From Beroe ovata (lineage: Eukaryota; Ctenophora; Nuda; Beroida; Beroidae), in contig CAMPET010000309.1 of the NCBI GenBank assembly GCA_946803715.1, positions 28,598-80,750 on the forward strand: a stretch of 52,153 bases of DNA. Reading direction: 5' to 3'. Below are positions 8,638-23,600 of the stretch, one piece after another. Below the pieces are notes generated by a model. The model worked only from the letters and a program-made list of their open reading frames with translations. It was not told the origin of the DNA and ran no database searches. The translations under genes were made by a program, and so were the position numbers. Every line of letters begins with the position of its first letter. The stretch's first letter is position 1.

Positions 8638-11600
8638 CTGAGAGTGGTATCTGTTGAAAGCCTGGTAAACATGAACAGGAGAATTGTCAGCTGCGGACTC
8701 GATCATGTCACAGTGGTCTTCCATCACGTCGTACTGGGGAGTGGGGAGATTGACAAAACAGTGAGGAAAAGTGATGTAATAATGACTGTGACATAGAGAA
8801 GAGTTTCTACTAGAAATAGAAAAGACAACCGTATCAAAATTGAGTCTAAAGTTCCAATTATTTACCTCGGCGAAGGAGCACTTCTGGTTCCTCCCCGTTC
8901 CATTACTCCTCGAAGCTGTACTCACTTCACAATCAAACACATCGATATCAAACTGACTGGGCGACTCGTTCATGAGGAACACATTCCCATCTCCGGCATC
9001 CTGCTGCCCATTGCTCAGCTTCACCTCGATCCCCTCATCTGGCAAAACGCCAGGAATAACCACGAGAGATGTCTCCATTGACAGTGACGCTTTGAGGGAG
9101 TTATGATCTCCATTCCGCATCTCGAATAGTGGAATGTCGGAAGAGTGAGAACTGTTTGTCCGTATGTCTGTTTGGCTCTCACCCAAGAGCAAGATTCCAC
9201 CATCGTCCGTCGATACAGCCGCATTTTCGACAGCTTTTGTTGTCGTGGATTTGTTAGAACCGAAGAGTTCACGGGACACCCGCAGAGCGAAGGAATTTGC
9301 GAGTGGGAATTTAGGAGAGGATGATTCTGCGTTGAGAACTGCAATGGCCACGTCATCGTCAGGCTCACTGGCGCCAGCACCAGTTCTGATCTCTTCCTCG
9401 TAGTCTGGGAGCGAGGGGGCTTTAGTGGGGTTGTCACATGGCATCTTGCCAACTTCGTATATGAGAACATGTCCATGACTCGTTCCCACCCAAAACGTAT
9501 CCGATTCGGGATCGTAAAAAAGAGAGTGAATGGACATCCTTACACCCTGATAACTCTTGGATTTGGGCGATGGAGGGGGAAGGAAAATTGAGCTACAATC
9601 ATGAGAACTGAGGCAAGTCTTCTTCTTGATATCCCATATCGATATGGTCGTGTGTACGGAGATGAAAATTATATTTGTGGAGTAAGACACAATTCCGTGT
9701 ATCTGCGTTGTTGAATGGGACGAAATGCACAATGTATCTCGAACATTCCACGCAGCCAAGTCCACGAAATGGACAGTATTCCCGCAGCTGCACCACAGCT
9801 CGTCCACTACACTGCTCCTCGCTGTCCCGGCCTCGCTGTCCTGTACGAGGGACGAGTCGTTGGAACCCGTGGCGTGCTTCTCCCGATAAACCCCGAGGAC
9901 GACAACTGCCGTTCGGACGGGACTCGTCCCAATATCCAGGATACTCGGTGAGTAGAGTCCGTTTTCCGACATCCCCTCAAACCGGACGAGAGATCCGTTA
10001 GCAAGGTGTACGAGGATCTGTTTCTTGAAGAGGACAATCCCAAGAACACAATCCATGACCCAAGTGGTGGTAAGCTTGGAGAGACTCTCGCTGTTGAATG
10101 ATAACACGTAGCCATTAGCTGTTCCGAGAAGTAGAAACCCGCTCGCCGCCACTCCATCGTTGGACGGCACGAACGAGCAGCACGTTACCTTGCTATCGAT
10201 ACAATCCCCCATCCCCACCACACTCGATACTCTCAGATCTATTTTTAGTAACACCACCCCACCCCTGGTATCCCGTGACTGAACAGCCCACATCACATGA
10301 TTGCACACTGCCGTATGCAGGATGCACGGAGCTGAGGGCGCGTCCGGCACAAAGTTTCCCTGCTCGGCGGGCACAATATCCCACGTATCTCTATCCACGG
10401 TGTCGGGAAGGCGCTGGCGCTCACGCCACTGCCGCTCGTTCTCTGCGTGCTGTGTTCGCAACTCCGCCAGCTTCTCCGAGTGTCGCTTGAAGAGCTCCCC
10501 ACGTTTGGGGAAGGGCTTGAAGTGATTGTACGCCAGTTTGATGATCAGCTCGCTGTCGTAGAACGATCTGGCAGTGGAACGGAACATATTGAAAATAGAC
10601 ACGGAATCGTGGTACTGCATGAGGGAAAACTCGTGCAGTTTGACGAGTGACAACGAGAACCGGAGGAGAGTCTTGTGTCCCTCGAGGAGGAAAATATCCC
10701 ACAGCCTGATTACAGTGCTCATTGGGAGACTATCGATAAAGATGGTCATGAACCAGTTGAATGAGAACAGTGAGAGGTCGATATCTTGGTGTTTGAGATA
10801 GGCTGCAAGGCATGGCATCTTGCTCTCCACCAATTCCTGTGATTTATGATATGCCAAATATTTCTAAAAGAAAGTTCATATCTGAAACTGAAAGCAATAC
10901 CTATCCGTTTACCCTTACCTGGAATATGATTTGGTCTGCTCTAGCTGCAAGGAGGTCTGTGTTGTAGTACCCAGTCGGCATGATCATTTCCAGAATCGCA
11001 ACGAGACCCCAAAATGCGGTTTCCTCGTCCAAATGAAATATCAGCATTCCTGCAATCATGTTCATCCCTTGACAGTACCCGATAGCTTTGTTATGGAGGC
11101 TGAACGCCACGAGCACGCGTTGTAAAACAGGAACCTGCAATAATAATAATAACGCCACTTTGCCACAATCAAGAAATGCCACATTTCCTTGACTGGATTC
11201 ATTTTTTCACATCCAATAACCCTGACCCTACCTTTGTTCCATTGTCACTGTTGAAGTACACATTGCGTGGGAAGGATCTATGAAGATCAAGGCTAATTTG
11301 CTTGTCACTTGGCGAAATTTCAGGACTTTGTACCAAGGACTGGTAGTATTTGGGACCTGATCAGGAAACAAATCACCTCAACATTAATCAATTTCGACAG
11401 AATTTCAAGCGCATGGAGTATTCGGAACAGTGAACCCACCTTTGCTCTTGATAATCTTTGAACACCGATGACTGATGAACGCTTTCCAAAGTCGAGGTCG
11501 GAGTTTAGTAGGAATTCCATGTCGACATAGCTCCTTACTCTCTCGTGATAGTTTGATCACGTCCCCGGTTTTATCGAGCAACTTTGTCCATCTGAGATTG

Positions 11601-14600
11601 ATCAATTTCATGATTTCAATGTTCATGGATTTTATCTGAGCCCAAGTCTCAGTCAAACAAATTATCTGACCTGACAAGGCATGTGTCAGTTGGTTCCAAC
11701 TTGACAATTATGTTATCTCTCAGTCTCTCCTGGCACATGTAACGCAACATCATTCCCGGGCTGTCAAATTGCGTCCTGTGAACGATAGATCAAAACTGGA
11801 CACCAATAGTTTAGTACTGGACTACCTTTACAATAGCTTGAAAATGGATTAACAGTATCATTTCGGTATCATAATACCTGAATCCCAGCGGATCGACAAA
11901 ACTAGAGTTCTTATCGGAGAAATTGATCGGAGGGTCAGTGCAATCGGTGAATTCAGCCATACTACGGATATCATCCATGTGATTTTCTTCCAAGTATTCA
12001 GATATCGCACTTTGTTGCATGAAACCTGAAACATAGCTTGATCAGAACCAGAGCAAGATTTACATGGGAAACGATTAAAAGCGGGCAAGCAGACGTCTAG
12101 GACCGTGGTAGATCAGGAATTGGCAGGGAAATTGCTACCCAAATTTCCCAGTGCGGCGCGGCGCGGGACGGCATCGCGCGCGCGCGAGCCGCGCTGATAT
12201 CCGATACAAGCAAATACGTTCTTAGTCGAAGCGTTTTCCGTAAATTCCAAATAATCAAACCGCCAATTCAGATCAATTGATGGTTATCATTTCGTCAATG
12301 TGAAGATGTCATAAATCAATTCAAGGCACGTCAGTTATCAATCAAAGAGTATGATGAGTACCCAATATGCAGTATCCAATATTGATCTTAAATGAATCAG
12401 TGAATCACGGTGATCGAAATTCTATTATATCAATGAAACGAAGTTTTTGATGATTGGAAACTTGAAGTTCTGACTATTTCATTGATAAGCTAAGTCAGCG
12501 GTCATAGAGCAATAGAATATGCAATCATTTAATTCTCACATCGATTAGGGTTATCATCTCCTAGATTAACCCAATTTATCCCTCAATTACCCAAGCCTAA
12601 TTATAAGGCTTGGGTAATTAAAAGCCTACCTGAGTCTATATGCTGAAGGAAGGTCTGAAGTTTGAGATACTGCAAGCTTAACCGTAGATACCTATTCTCC
12701 CACTGTTTTGCGTTAATACACATCTGAAAAAATCAGTTAAAAATGTTCATTATCGATAACAAAATGAATAACCAGGGATGAATATTCTTCGTACCGAACA
12801 GAAATGAATATTCATAATTTGAACCTCACCACATGTCGCATGACACGCCCTAGATAAACGGTCACAGTCATTGACTGTACTGCTAACAACTGAGTGTTTT
12901 ATAAGCAGCATTTAGTCGTGAGGTAATGACGTCTATTATAGTGATAGGTAACTTGAGATCTGGCCGATCAATCTTTGATTTCAGTAAACAAAGTTGCATT
13001 AATTTCACTACTTTGAGAGTTTGAATTGATAAGAAAGTCTCCAGTGATAGTAATGATGACTTTCTAATCTTCGATCACATCTGACATATGATTGGTGCGA
13101 AACTGCTATACTCAGACACACAATGGTATCAATATTTGATTGTATACAAAGACAGTATTTTGATCCGCACCCCACAGTATCTCTTAACATAGCTATACAA
13201 TATCTAGCCAACAGGACACAGAAATAATACACACAATACACATCGTACAGACACTCACATAAACGCACTTATACACACAGACATAATATACACAGACACA
13301 CACAGATGTCTGTAAAAGATCTATTTTTAACTGAACATCTACATTGAGCTCTACATCATTCGATAGACGGCAACGAAGTAAAATGTTTAAATTCACAGAC
13401 TCATAACCAGCTATCCAGTCGCCAGTACACTTTACTCAGCTATAATAAAGTCAGGTATTGCGTCAGGTATGCTAGAGTCAATTATAATGTCAAGCATGAT
13501 GGAGTTGGCAGTAAATGTAGCTGGGAGTCCATCTAGTGGGCTACAGCTGTACAGTGAAGCGGGTTCACTCAGCTCCAGTCAACTGTGCCATCAGCTTTAT
13601 AATCTCAGTATTACAGCTGACTGGGAGACATTGCAACAGTTAACTGACTGGTTACTTGCTGGGAGACATGGTAAATGACCATCTCAAGTGGATTGGTAAT
13701 CTAAAGCCACTACTTATTACTTATTATTCCAGTACACGCCCACCACTCACCATAGTCACAATAAATTCCCCCTACTTTCACACGTGTGCCGGCACACCCT
13801 TTGATCTGTAACGTGATTATTCAATCACGTGACTATTCAATCGCGTAACTATTCAAACACGTGACTATTCAATCACGTGACCATGTATGCCGGTGTAGCT
13901 CCCATAAAAATTCACATAATCTCTAATGAGACTATTACCCACCCATTAATCAACAAATTCACTTCCAAGGTACATCTAAACACATTTCCGCATCCACTTT
14001 TGATGCTATTCTCCATGGAACTGCCGAAAAGGGAATCCATTTTATTGAATTCCCATTATCTTTAGACACTGATGAAACGGTAGATACCTCTCATACTCAT
14101 ACCCATAATATTATGATACACAAGTCCTCCTAATGTCGTGCAAATTATTCAGACAGCGTAACTACCTAGCTGTAGCTCAGCTATATTCCGTAGTCCGTAC
14201 GACGTACGTAGTCCATGTTCCATAGTGGATAGATACAAGTTAATAACCCATTATTTTCAGATTCCAGTATGATGTATATAACATGGTCACACACACACAC
14301 GTNACACACACGTCACATACACACACACACACACATACACACACACAGTTCCGGCACGGCGTGACCCATCACCCCAATGCTTGCACACACACACATACTC
14401 TTACTCGCAGACACTATTAACATTAAATGCTAAGTATTGAACTATTTATTTCTATAATAAGTAATTGTGAACTCATATGAGAACAAGGGGTAACAATCAA
14501 TTTAGATGTGTTACTCGAACTTATCTGAGCGGTTACCCGTTACATCAGTTTATTAGGTGTAACGTACGATAAAGATAGCATATAATGCTTCAAATTATAC

Positions 14601-17600
14601 TGTACACAATCAGCGTAGGTTTACCTAATGAATGTAATTTTGTAATATCCAAATTAAGTAACTTTAAAGATCAAGTCTGAGTAGACATCTTTGATCATAT
14701 TGAACTGGTGTGGGGCAATATTTACACCACTCGACACGTATATGATTGGATTGGTGGTACACACAGAATATGCGTGTAGAACATAGAGTATAGGCACTGC
14801 GATATTGGGACATTCTGACATTGACTGTGTGTGTGTGTGGGGGGTGTTTGCTATGAGAATAAACAGTAGATTAACATTTTCCAACCTACTGAAAATAGAA
14901 GGTAACCAATCACCTAACTAAGTTTAATGTACAACCTATGACGTATTAAACTGTGTATTGTACAATGGTTGTACAATGGTTGTACAACATCACTGTACTG
15001 TACCTGTTGGGCTAGCTCCAGACTGTGTTTGTAATTCAGGTTCTGTTCCGATGTCAGTTCTATCGCGAGCTTGTCATTCTGTAGTTTCAGTGTGGACACG
15101 CTCTCCTGAGACAAAACATTGATCAATGAGAATTGAGACCTGGTCCATATGGCTAACAGAGAGTTTCGCCCTCCTTTTTGACACATCAGAATTAGCCATC
15201 AAAAAGTCAAATTTCTCCGCAAATATTTGACAGAGCAATGAGTCCCACCAGACCTACCAGCAGCTCAATCCTCTCTCCTTCAAATAGCCTTTCTTTCTGT
15301 CGAATGTCTCGTCTTTCTTGCGATATGTGCGAGACACACGTCTCAAGAGATTCTTTTAGTGTCTCAACCTGGAGATGAAGACATGTGATGATCGGAATAG
15401 ACTTGAATAATTGTTATAGGTACAATAATTCCTGCAACCCGTAGGTAGAGATGTACGTGGCACATTAAACTGGAACCCCACTCTCGCTCTCTCTCTCACA
15501 TGAGAGGCTGAGTGCTGACGCAAGAGACACAATTTCTGTAATACGTGCTCCTAGGGTGACACGTGTGTCTAATCTATATTTTGTATTCAATTGGATTACG
15601 CTAACGCAGGACTCGGGAATGTGCAAGTGATGGATAGCCGATGGCTATCCACCAGCAAACACTTCATGAATTCATGAGAGCGAGTGAAATAGCGAAGAAG
15701 ATAATCATATTCGGTACCTCATTCTGTAGGGAAACAAGTGATTGTCTGGTGGTGTCGTTATTGCTACACTCGGACAACCGGTCTTGACTGCAGTACACTG
15801 ACTCCTCCAGCGACTGTAGACGACGTGTCAACCTGGAAACAACTGGTTACCATGGAAACGACTGGGGTCTACCGACTACCATGGTTACAATTTTCATAAT
15901 ACCTACCCATGCTCACTGCTGTCAACCACAGTTGCCATGGAAACTTCAAACCACTTGTGTATAGTCTAACCACAGTTACGACAAAATGCGCGCTTGGTTA
16001 GTAACCATGTGTACCTATTCTTCATGAAAGTGATCATACTCAATATATCATGACTTGCTGACTTTGCAGCATTTTTCAGATCAGCAGTCAGCATTGATCA
16101 CAGATAGTACGGTATGGTTTGTCGTGTTACTTATTTAGCTTATATCGGAGAGAGAATGACAAATTCGGAGACAACCTTTGAGAAACGGGAGAGAGACATG
16201 AAGTTATGTGCTTATGTGTCTTGAAAAAAGTTTTCCCAGATAATTTGCCCTCCAGCGTCATAATCTTATCGTCGCAGCTGCAGCTTATCAGACCCGAGGA
16301 AGGTTTTTGGACGGAATTGCACCATGTGACTCATCCGCACTGGGTAAAAGAGACCACAGTAGCCTTTATTATCTCTTCATTTCTGTGCACACGGAAATCT
16401 ATAGTGCCAACTTTTGCATTTGGAATCATTTGAAATTTAATCAATTTGAAATTGAATTAATTTCTATAATTTGATCTTTAACTGATTTGGAGGGAAATAA
16501 AAGCAGCTCCAGTCTGCAGGAGGGATACTTTCTTGCCATGATTAAGTTGTTTGCAGCAAGTTTTGTGGTGCTTGCCACCATTTCGGCAAAGCAGCCATGC
16601 CAGGAGTGTTACATACATGCACGCTCTGACTCTTTTTTCTCCCGGGGAGTCGTATACGTAAGCGAGATTAAACCCTACCTGGAGAGAAATTGCGGCGATG
16701 AGCATTCGGCCAGATGCCCAGATCGATCAGTATGTGTGATGACAGCTGTCGGGCCTTATCCAGATACTGGGTTATTTGATCTTGAAATTGGATGTGTTGA
16801 AGGTGGCCTTTCAAACTCTTGCGCATCCAGGGGCAACAGGTTTTCCACATGACCAATTTATCTGTAACCTACTATACTATATACCATCACTTCTATACAT
16901 GCAGTTTTCGCGGCGAATAACGCCAATCTGCCCGCAGGGGGTGCGTTACTGCTACAATACACCCGCGTGACGTGTGCTACGACTTTTGCTCAACGACCTA
17001 CATGACAGTGAATGGAATCCGATACACGACAGAAGACACCTGTAACGAGGAATCGGCAACGAAGGTTCGGTGTGCCGAGGGTTACGCGTGTAACGTCATG
17101 AAGTTGAGCGGTAAAATGGAGGCAGGGGTAGTACCGGGGGTTGAAGTAGAGCTGGATTCTACTGTAATGAGTTGCGGAATGACATCTTTCGATTTTGACG
17201 TATGTGAAACCACCGGGGATTATGTTAAGACAGCGTATCCGATGATGGAGGTGTCTTGCAAAATTTATGATCGTGATGAGCTAAACGAATCACTATAAAT
17301 AGGACAGTAGCATCAGAAACGAAAACGCTAAAGCTAGTGAACCAGAGATTATTTTTTTGGCGAATTTTTTCAATAATAACTTTCTAACTGTACTGTAGCC
17401 AGATTTTGCATACTTCATCCGTTGATTTTATATCTTGCTTGCTCCGTATATTATCTCTTTTTACTTGTTTACCAGGAATATTTTGAATCACAGCGTTATT
17501 CTGGTGTCACAATGACACAATAACACACCCATTTACACGAAAATGCAGCCCCAGTCCCATTCGAAAGCGAGGTAGGGTGTACCCCGATTCATGGGTAATG

Positions 17601-20600
17601 GATTTCTCAGTCTCAAATCACGAATCCTGGGACAGCTCCGCGATGAATAATGATGAATTGTTCGTCTCCAATCGTAGCACCCTCTCTCCTTCCCCCCACT
17701 CTAACTCAGATCACTGTGGTGGTGGACAATGGATTTGGTCACTTTCACTAGTTTTGTGACAACGGGCCATTTGATATTGTAGCAATGATAGTAACCCATG
17801 GGCATTGGACATGAGGAGTTGGGCACCAAAGTTGGGTGGGTCCCGTGGTTTTAGTGCCGGCTTGAAGTCAGATAAGTAACACCTCAAATCAGAATATGGA
17901 TTCCAGTATCTCCGCCACATCGCCGATTTTCACGGAATGTAATGAAATGAGTGTATTCTTAACTTGCCACAGTGAAAGTAGAACTTAGGAATACGAATTA
18001 CACAAGTAAGAAATTCCCTTATGCTGCGTTAATTTGTGTACTGCTGCGTTAATTTGTGTAATCCATGCTTCCCAAATCAATAAGCTAATAAGGGAGAAAG
18101 GGTGAAGATACTTACAGTTCATAGTAACTGTGAAGAATGTCTATTTCAGTCATACCCCATCTAACGCAACATGGTGTAACTGCGCCATGATGTGTAAAGC
18201 AGCAATGAACTTACAGACGAATGAACTGTGGTAACTACCTCATGAACTTACAGTGATCATAAGATGCATCCAATGTAATAGCATACCTACCAGCATAATA
18301 TGGCCAAGCGTCAGAATTCAGATGTTGCAATGTTTGGAAGCAAAACACTGAAATAAAGTTATTTATTAGGTATGGATTTCCGAAAATTGATGCACGCTTC
18401 TTCATTTTGTTCAATGTCTGGTGGATAACTGAAGCGAGGGAAGGATTCGATGAGTTTCGAGTACGGTGACTCTTTACTTTGTCACAATGAAATATTCAAG
18501 TTACCTATTACCTATTCTATAAATAGTCTCCATATTCAATCGCATCCAATTATTTGCCACTACACGACGTTTCAAATTGACCTCAAAGTGAGGGACGACA
18601 AATGAACACTACATAAGTACCTACCAGTCCTAACACACACCTCCAACACTACCACTGCATCCCCTATTACCCCCTACTTGATCTCCCTCCAGCCTACCCT
18701 TAATCCGTTGCAGGTCACTAGCTCAGGTCACTAGCTATGCAAGAAGGGTCATGAAAATAGTTATTGTAAATATAGGTCCAACGGCCTAGAAACATGTTCT
18801 TAACTATTGCCTGTTAGGTATTTCCACAGAAAAAAAACCTTATCGACCTGATGGATATCATCTATACACTCTGTGTAGGTACCTATTACACAGTGATCAG
18901 CAATACACAGTTTCTTTGCCTAATCAGAACATAACATGCATCATTGCAGTCTCTTATCGCTAATCAGTTGGGTATTCGCGACCTTGGGTATTCAGGGCAT
19001 GAAGTCGCGAATACCCAACTCGGTAATTCCTGTTGGGTATTCGCGACGTTGGGTATTCCCGATATTGGGCATTCTAGAAGTTGGGTATTCCGTACCCCAA
19101 TTGAATAAAAGTGGTGCATGTAACACACTGGGCAATATATTCAACAAACTCACAGGAGATTAACCTATGCAATGTGAAGAGAACGGTCAGATGAGAAATA
19201 AAACAGTACAAACTCACCCCTCAAACTCATCTCCATTCATGACTCCCTGATGATGATCCAGGTCACTGCTGCTGCACTTGCTGACAAGAGAGCTGCGCGA
19301 ACTGTAACTCGCGGTGGAGAGAGTTCGGCGTGCTGTGCGCGAAGATGCGCCACACGCGCGCACCGTGTCTATCCACATGGTGTAATCCTCGTTGTTCTCA
19401 GCCCGAAAATGGTATTGATCAGCCCTGCGGGAAAAGGAGCGGTGTCACACTGCACTTTCACTGCACGTTTGATGCACTTTTAATGCACTTTTACCACTTA
19501 TGATGAAAATTGTGTGCATGAGTGACGACATGTGAAAGTAAGACATGTGAAAACAGGGATACTAACGAAATGCTTCTCGCATATTGGGTCTTCTTAGTCA
19601 TCACTCGGTGCTCTAATATATATCCAAACTACTGCAAATTTTAGCAATGTAACAACAATTTGATAGAGTCCATTGTGTTCTAAGCCTGCTAGATGCACAC
19701 AATGCACTTAGAAAGATGCAATCTGCAAAGCACAATTGATACTATAACATTATAACAGGAGCTACAAACTGTACTCTGATGACCAAATAATGGACCACTT
19801 TAATAGTAAAGTTGGAGTGAGTGGTGTGAGTTCATACCTCTCATGAACGTTAGTGGTGTGTAATATCTATCAAATTATCACTATTTGCAACTATTTCATC
19901 ATCGCAGTACTAATCTATGAAATGAATGTCTAGTGAACACTGAACAACATTGCATGAACGTTTTTTCTGCCCTGTGTATGTGTTTTAAAGACGAACGCAC
20001 GCACATTCAAAGATTAAGATGACAAAGTAAAAAGCGAGAAATAAGCACTGCTGCATTGCAATCGTATGCTCGGAAATCAAATGAAGGTTAGAGTTGAAAG
20101 AATATGAGGGCATACTTAAATTGAACATTATCGTAGAGAAATGATTGAAATAACGGTTAGAAAGAGAAAACAGTCGATGGTGAAATGATGATTTGACCAA
20201 TACTGGATAATTGCAACTGATAGAGCGCACAATGCGCCGCACATAACAGCCATCACATATACTTGCATGGATCCAATGACTAAGATACTTTTGTCACTAC
20301 TAGTATATTTGAAAACAGAAGTATTGCTCTTACGTAAGTCGTAAGAAACCACCATGATTATGTACGAAAATAAATGAATTGTAAAACAGGAAATAAAGCT
20401 CGAAATTAGCTTCACGAAATGCATGTTTGAGGGTGGGGCTATTTGAAATTGCAACATACAAAAGGGGGGTCAGACGAGAAATCGTGTGCGCAACTGAGAG
20501 AACACTACTATATGATACAAAGAGGAGCTGGTTTTACAGTCTCTCTGAAAACAGGTGTATTGGTTTGGTCAGGTGTTACAATGTTATAAATAGGGCACTC

Positions 20601-23600
20601 TTACAGTTACATGCGCAGTTTTACAGGCGCGCAGGCATGTGAAAAGCTCACCAAAATATCCCTCAGTAATCTCACCACTAAATAGTAAATATTTTCTTAC
20701 AAAAGAGGTTTTCCTATTTGTAATGGGACCCGCTGAATAGAGGATGTATTTCATATTGTACCATTCTTATGGATAGGAATATACAATCGACCGTTTCCGT
20801 CAGCTGGCAAAGCTTTCTTGTGAATCCTCAAGCCACATCAAAGTGCATCAAAATATCATGTTACAATGCTTACTCGGCAAATTTGAAATTGTTAATGACA
20901 ATGTTAATGTATATAGCTAGTGATCATGAGTCTTCTAGTTCTTTCCAGTTCTTTCACTTATGGAATGTTCAACCAAGCATTTCTCTGAGCAGCTTTCCAC
21001 TCAGCCTAAGCCAATGACACTGAATGTTACGTTTATGGAATCGAATTCTAAACCCAGAGTTGCTATGTTATGCTTTTGGACTTGTCTGCAGCATTTGACA
21101 CCGTTGACCATAATAAATTGCTATCAATCCTCGAGTCAGAAATTGGGATAACTGGCAAAGCACTAAGCTGGTTCAGAAGCTATCTATCGGGACGCTGTCA
21201 GAAAGTGAAAATCGGGGAGAACGAATCCACGGAAATCATCATCAAGTTCGGTGTTCCACAGGGTTCTGTCCTTGGACCCATACTATTCAACATCTATATT
21301 CGGTCAATTTACAGGACCATCGCTCCTGGATTCTTCAATATTCACGGATTCGCTGATGATCACCAAGTTTTTAAATCGTTCAGACCAGGGAAAGAATACC
21401 AGATAGCTGCAACTGACATTCCGCTTTGTTTCCAGTCAATTAATGAATGGATGAGTAGCCACTATCTTCAACTCAATCCCGGAAAGACGGAAATCATTGT
21501 ATTCGGCAGTACCAAAACTCTCTCAAAACTGAAGATCCATGGATGTTTCATCAATCCTGAGACTTGTGTAAGATATGTTTCTACAGCAAAGAACTTGGGA
21601 TGCTTCTTGGACTCAGCATTGACACTAACGCCTCAAGTAGACAAGCTCAAACTTAAATGTCTGCAGAGTCTCAGGCAAATTTCAAAAATGAAACCATTCC
21701 TCACACAAAAACAAATGCAGCAGCTTGTCCAAGCAATTGTTATATCTTCTCTTGATTACTGCAATTCTCTCTATTATGGGACTCACTCAGAGAATCTGAA
21801 GAAGCTGCAGAATATCCAAAATAGGGCTTGCAGTGTCATCCTAGGCTTGAAAAGAAGGGATCCCAAGACCGCACACCTCAAGTCCCTCCACTGGCTCAAA
21901 ATTTCCGAAAGGATTGAGTTCAAAGTACTGCTCACCGTGTTCAAGGCCTTGAATGGAATAGCACCCAACTATCTTGTAGAACTCATAAGCTACAATAATA
22001 TCAGCGGTAGTAGAATGCCTTCATTAAAGTCATATATTCCAAAGTCAAGAATGGGATCTAGATCATTCGTATGCAGTGCTCCTCGGCTTTGGAATAGACT
22101 ACCTATTCATGTGAAATCATGTTCATCATTAGAAACATTCAAAAGTTCACTGAAGACATTCCTTTTCACGAGATCATACGGAAATCACTGATCATGTTAT
22201 TCTTGTCACAAACAATGAACTAATGTCAGAAGCGTTTTAGGCTTTTGCCTTCTCTCAGTCAAATAACTTTCTCTTAACAAACGGGTACACGGTAAAGAAA
22301 TCGGTGACTACTTTTCACGTTTATAATTATCTCACACAGTTGTACATAGGAGCTAGATAATTCTTACTTTTAGCAACCTCGTTACTGTGTATAAACTACA
22401 ATATTTTATTTANGTTAATTTCACGATTTTTACCGGGACCGGGATCCCGGCAAATAGGCCAATTTTGACCGGGACCGGGATTTTGCCGGGATCCCGGTCG
22501 ATCCTTGATGCTACCATTATAAAGGGCGTGGCTATCACCAGGGCTGTGCCAATGACACAGATTAGAGTGCTAATTACAGGGCCCCTCTTATGAGCACCTG
22601 GCACATCATTACAGAGACCGTATCAATATGGTGATTGAGTGGTAATGTGTGGTGTGATATAGGAAATACGTTGGGTAGTTGGTCAGCACATTTTGGGAAC
22701 TCATGTTATACCTAGTTATACCTAGATGATAATAATCAGCAAATTGAAAAAGTTAATGCGGCATGAAATTAAGGATCAGTTATGATGAATGGAATTCCAT
22801 TTCTATAATGGGGTGTTCATGAACATGAGAACAATATAATTGTATAAACCACATGACGTCATGGCAAAACAATTACTGTACCATTATGAATCCAGTGCAT
22901 GACCATCAAACTATAATTAGCATTTAACACCTAGCAGCAATTATCACAGTGCAATAAGGGATAAGAGAGCTTCAAATGGAAACTCAGGTGATACACTTCT
23001 GCTCTCTATTACCCTGGGCCAGGTGGTTGTCATTTGTAGGCAGTTCAAATACAACTATATCTTTGGCAAAGTTGTTAAGATGTCTCATTTGGTTAAATGA
23101 TGTGCATGAGTGAATTTTGTAACAGAAACAAAATAACAATTTGTGTTTATATTAATAATTTGAGCAGGAATGACTACACCTTCCGAATTGAGACTGCCTA
23201 CAGTGAGACTGTATTGTGAATTTAATGTAAATTGGTTGTAGGGGAGGAAATATAACATACTGTGGGTGTCTGACTTGCAAGGAAAACTGGAGTGGTTCCT
23301 TGGCATCAACAGCATATTCAGATCCTGGAAGTTGAAGGATGGCGATGCATTCACTATCTTCCTCATTGGTGTTATAAACATGTAGTAAGCCATCAATAAG
23401 ATCACAAGACACCCTGAAAGTTAAGTGCCAGGGTGACTAACTTTCAGTATTATTGCATATTAATAGAGAATGGTATTCTTGGGGAAGGGTCCCAAATCTC
23501 AAAGCTGATTTTTGGAAAACTAAGGGATCTGCCTTCATTCCCGATGGCCAATCTTCTACACATGACTCACCAGATGGTGATTGACCAGTGAAACTTTGAA

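Noticed and set aside
13469-13678. 69-aa plus-strand frame ending near a GTAAAT donor
   Set aside because: It lies in a TBC-gene intron, with no partner exon and no recognised motif.
18967-19100. Possible CRISPR-like spaced repeats
   Set aside because: Units are 10 bases with short related spacers and the context is animal; it is a minisatellite.
19250-19483. 77-aa plus-strand frame
   Set aside because: It is the antisense shadow of the PH-helix exon 19218-19424.
20128-20457. 109-aa minus-strand frame with hydrophobic segments
   Set aside because: It lies within a TBC-gene intron, has no splice or family support, and the flanking exons already join in phase.
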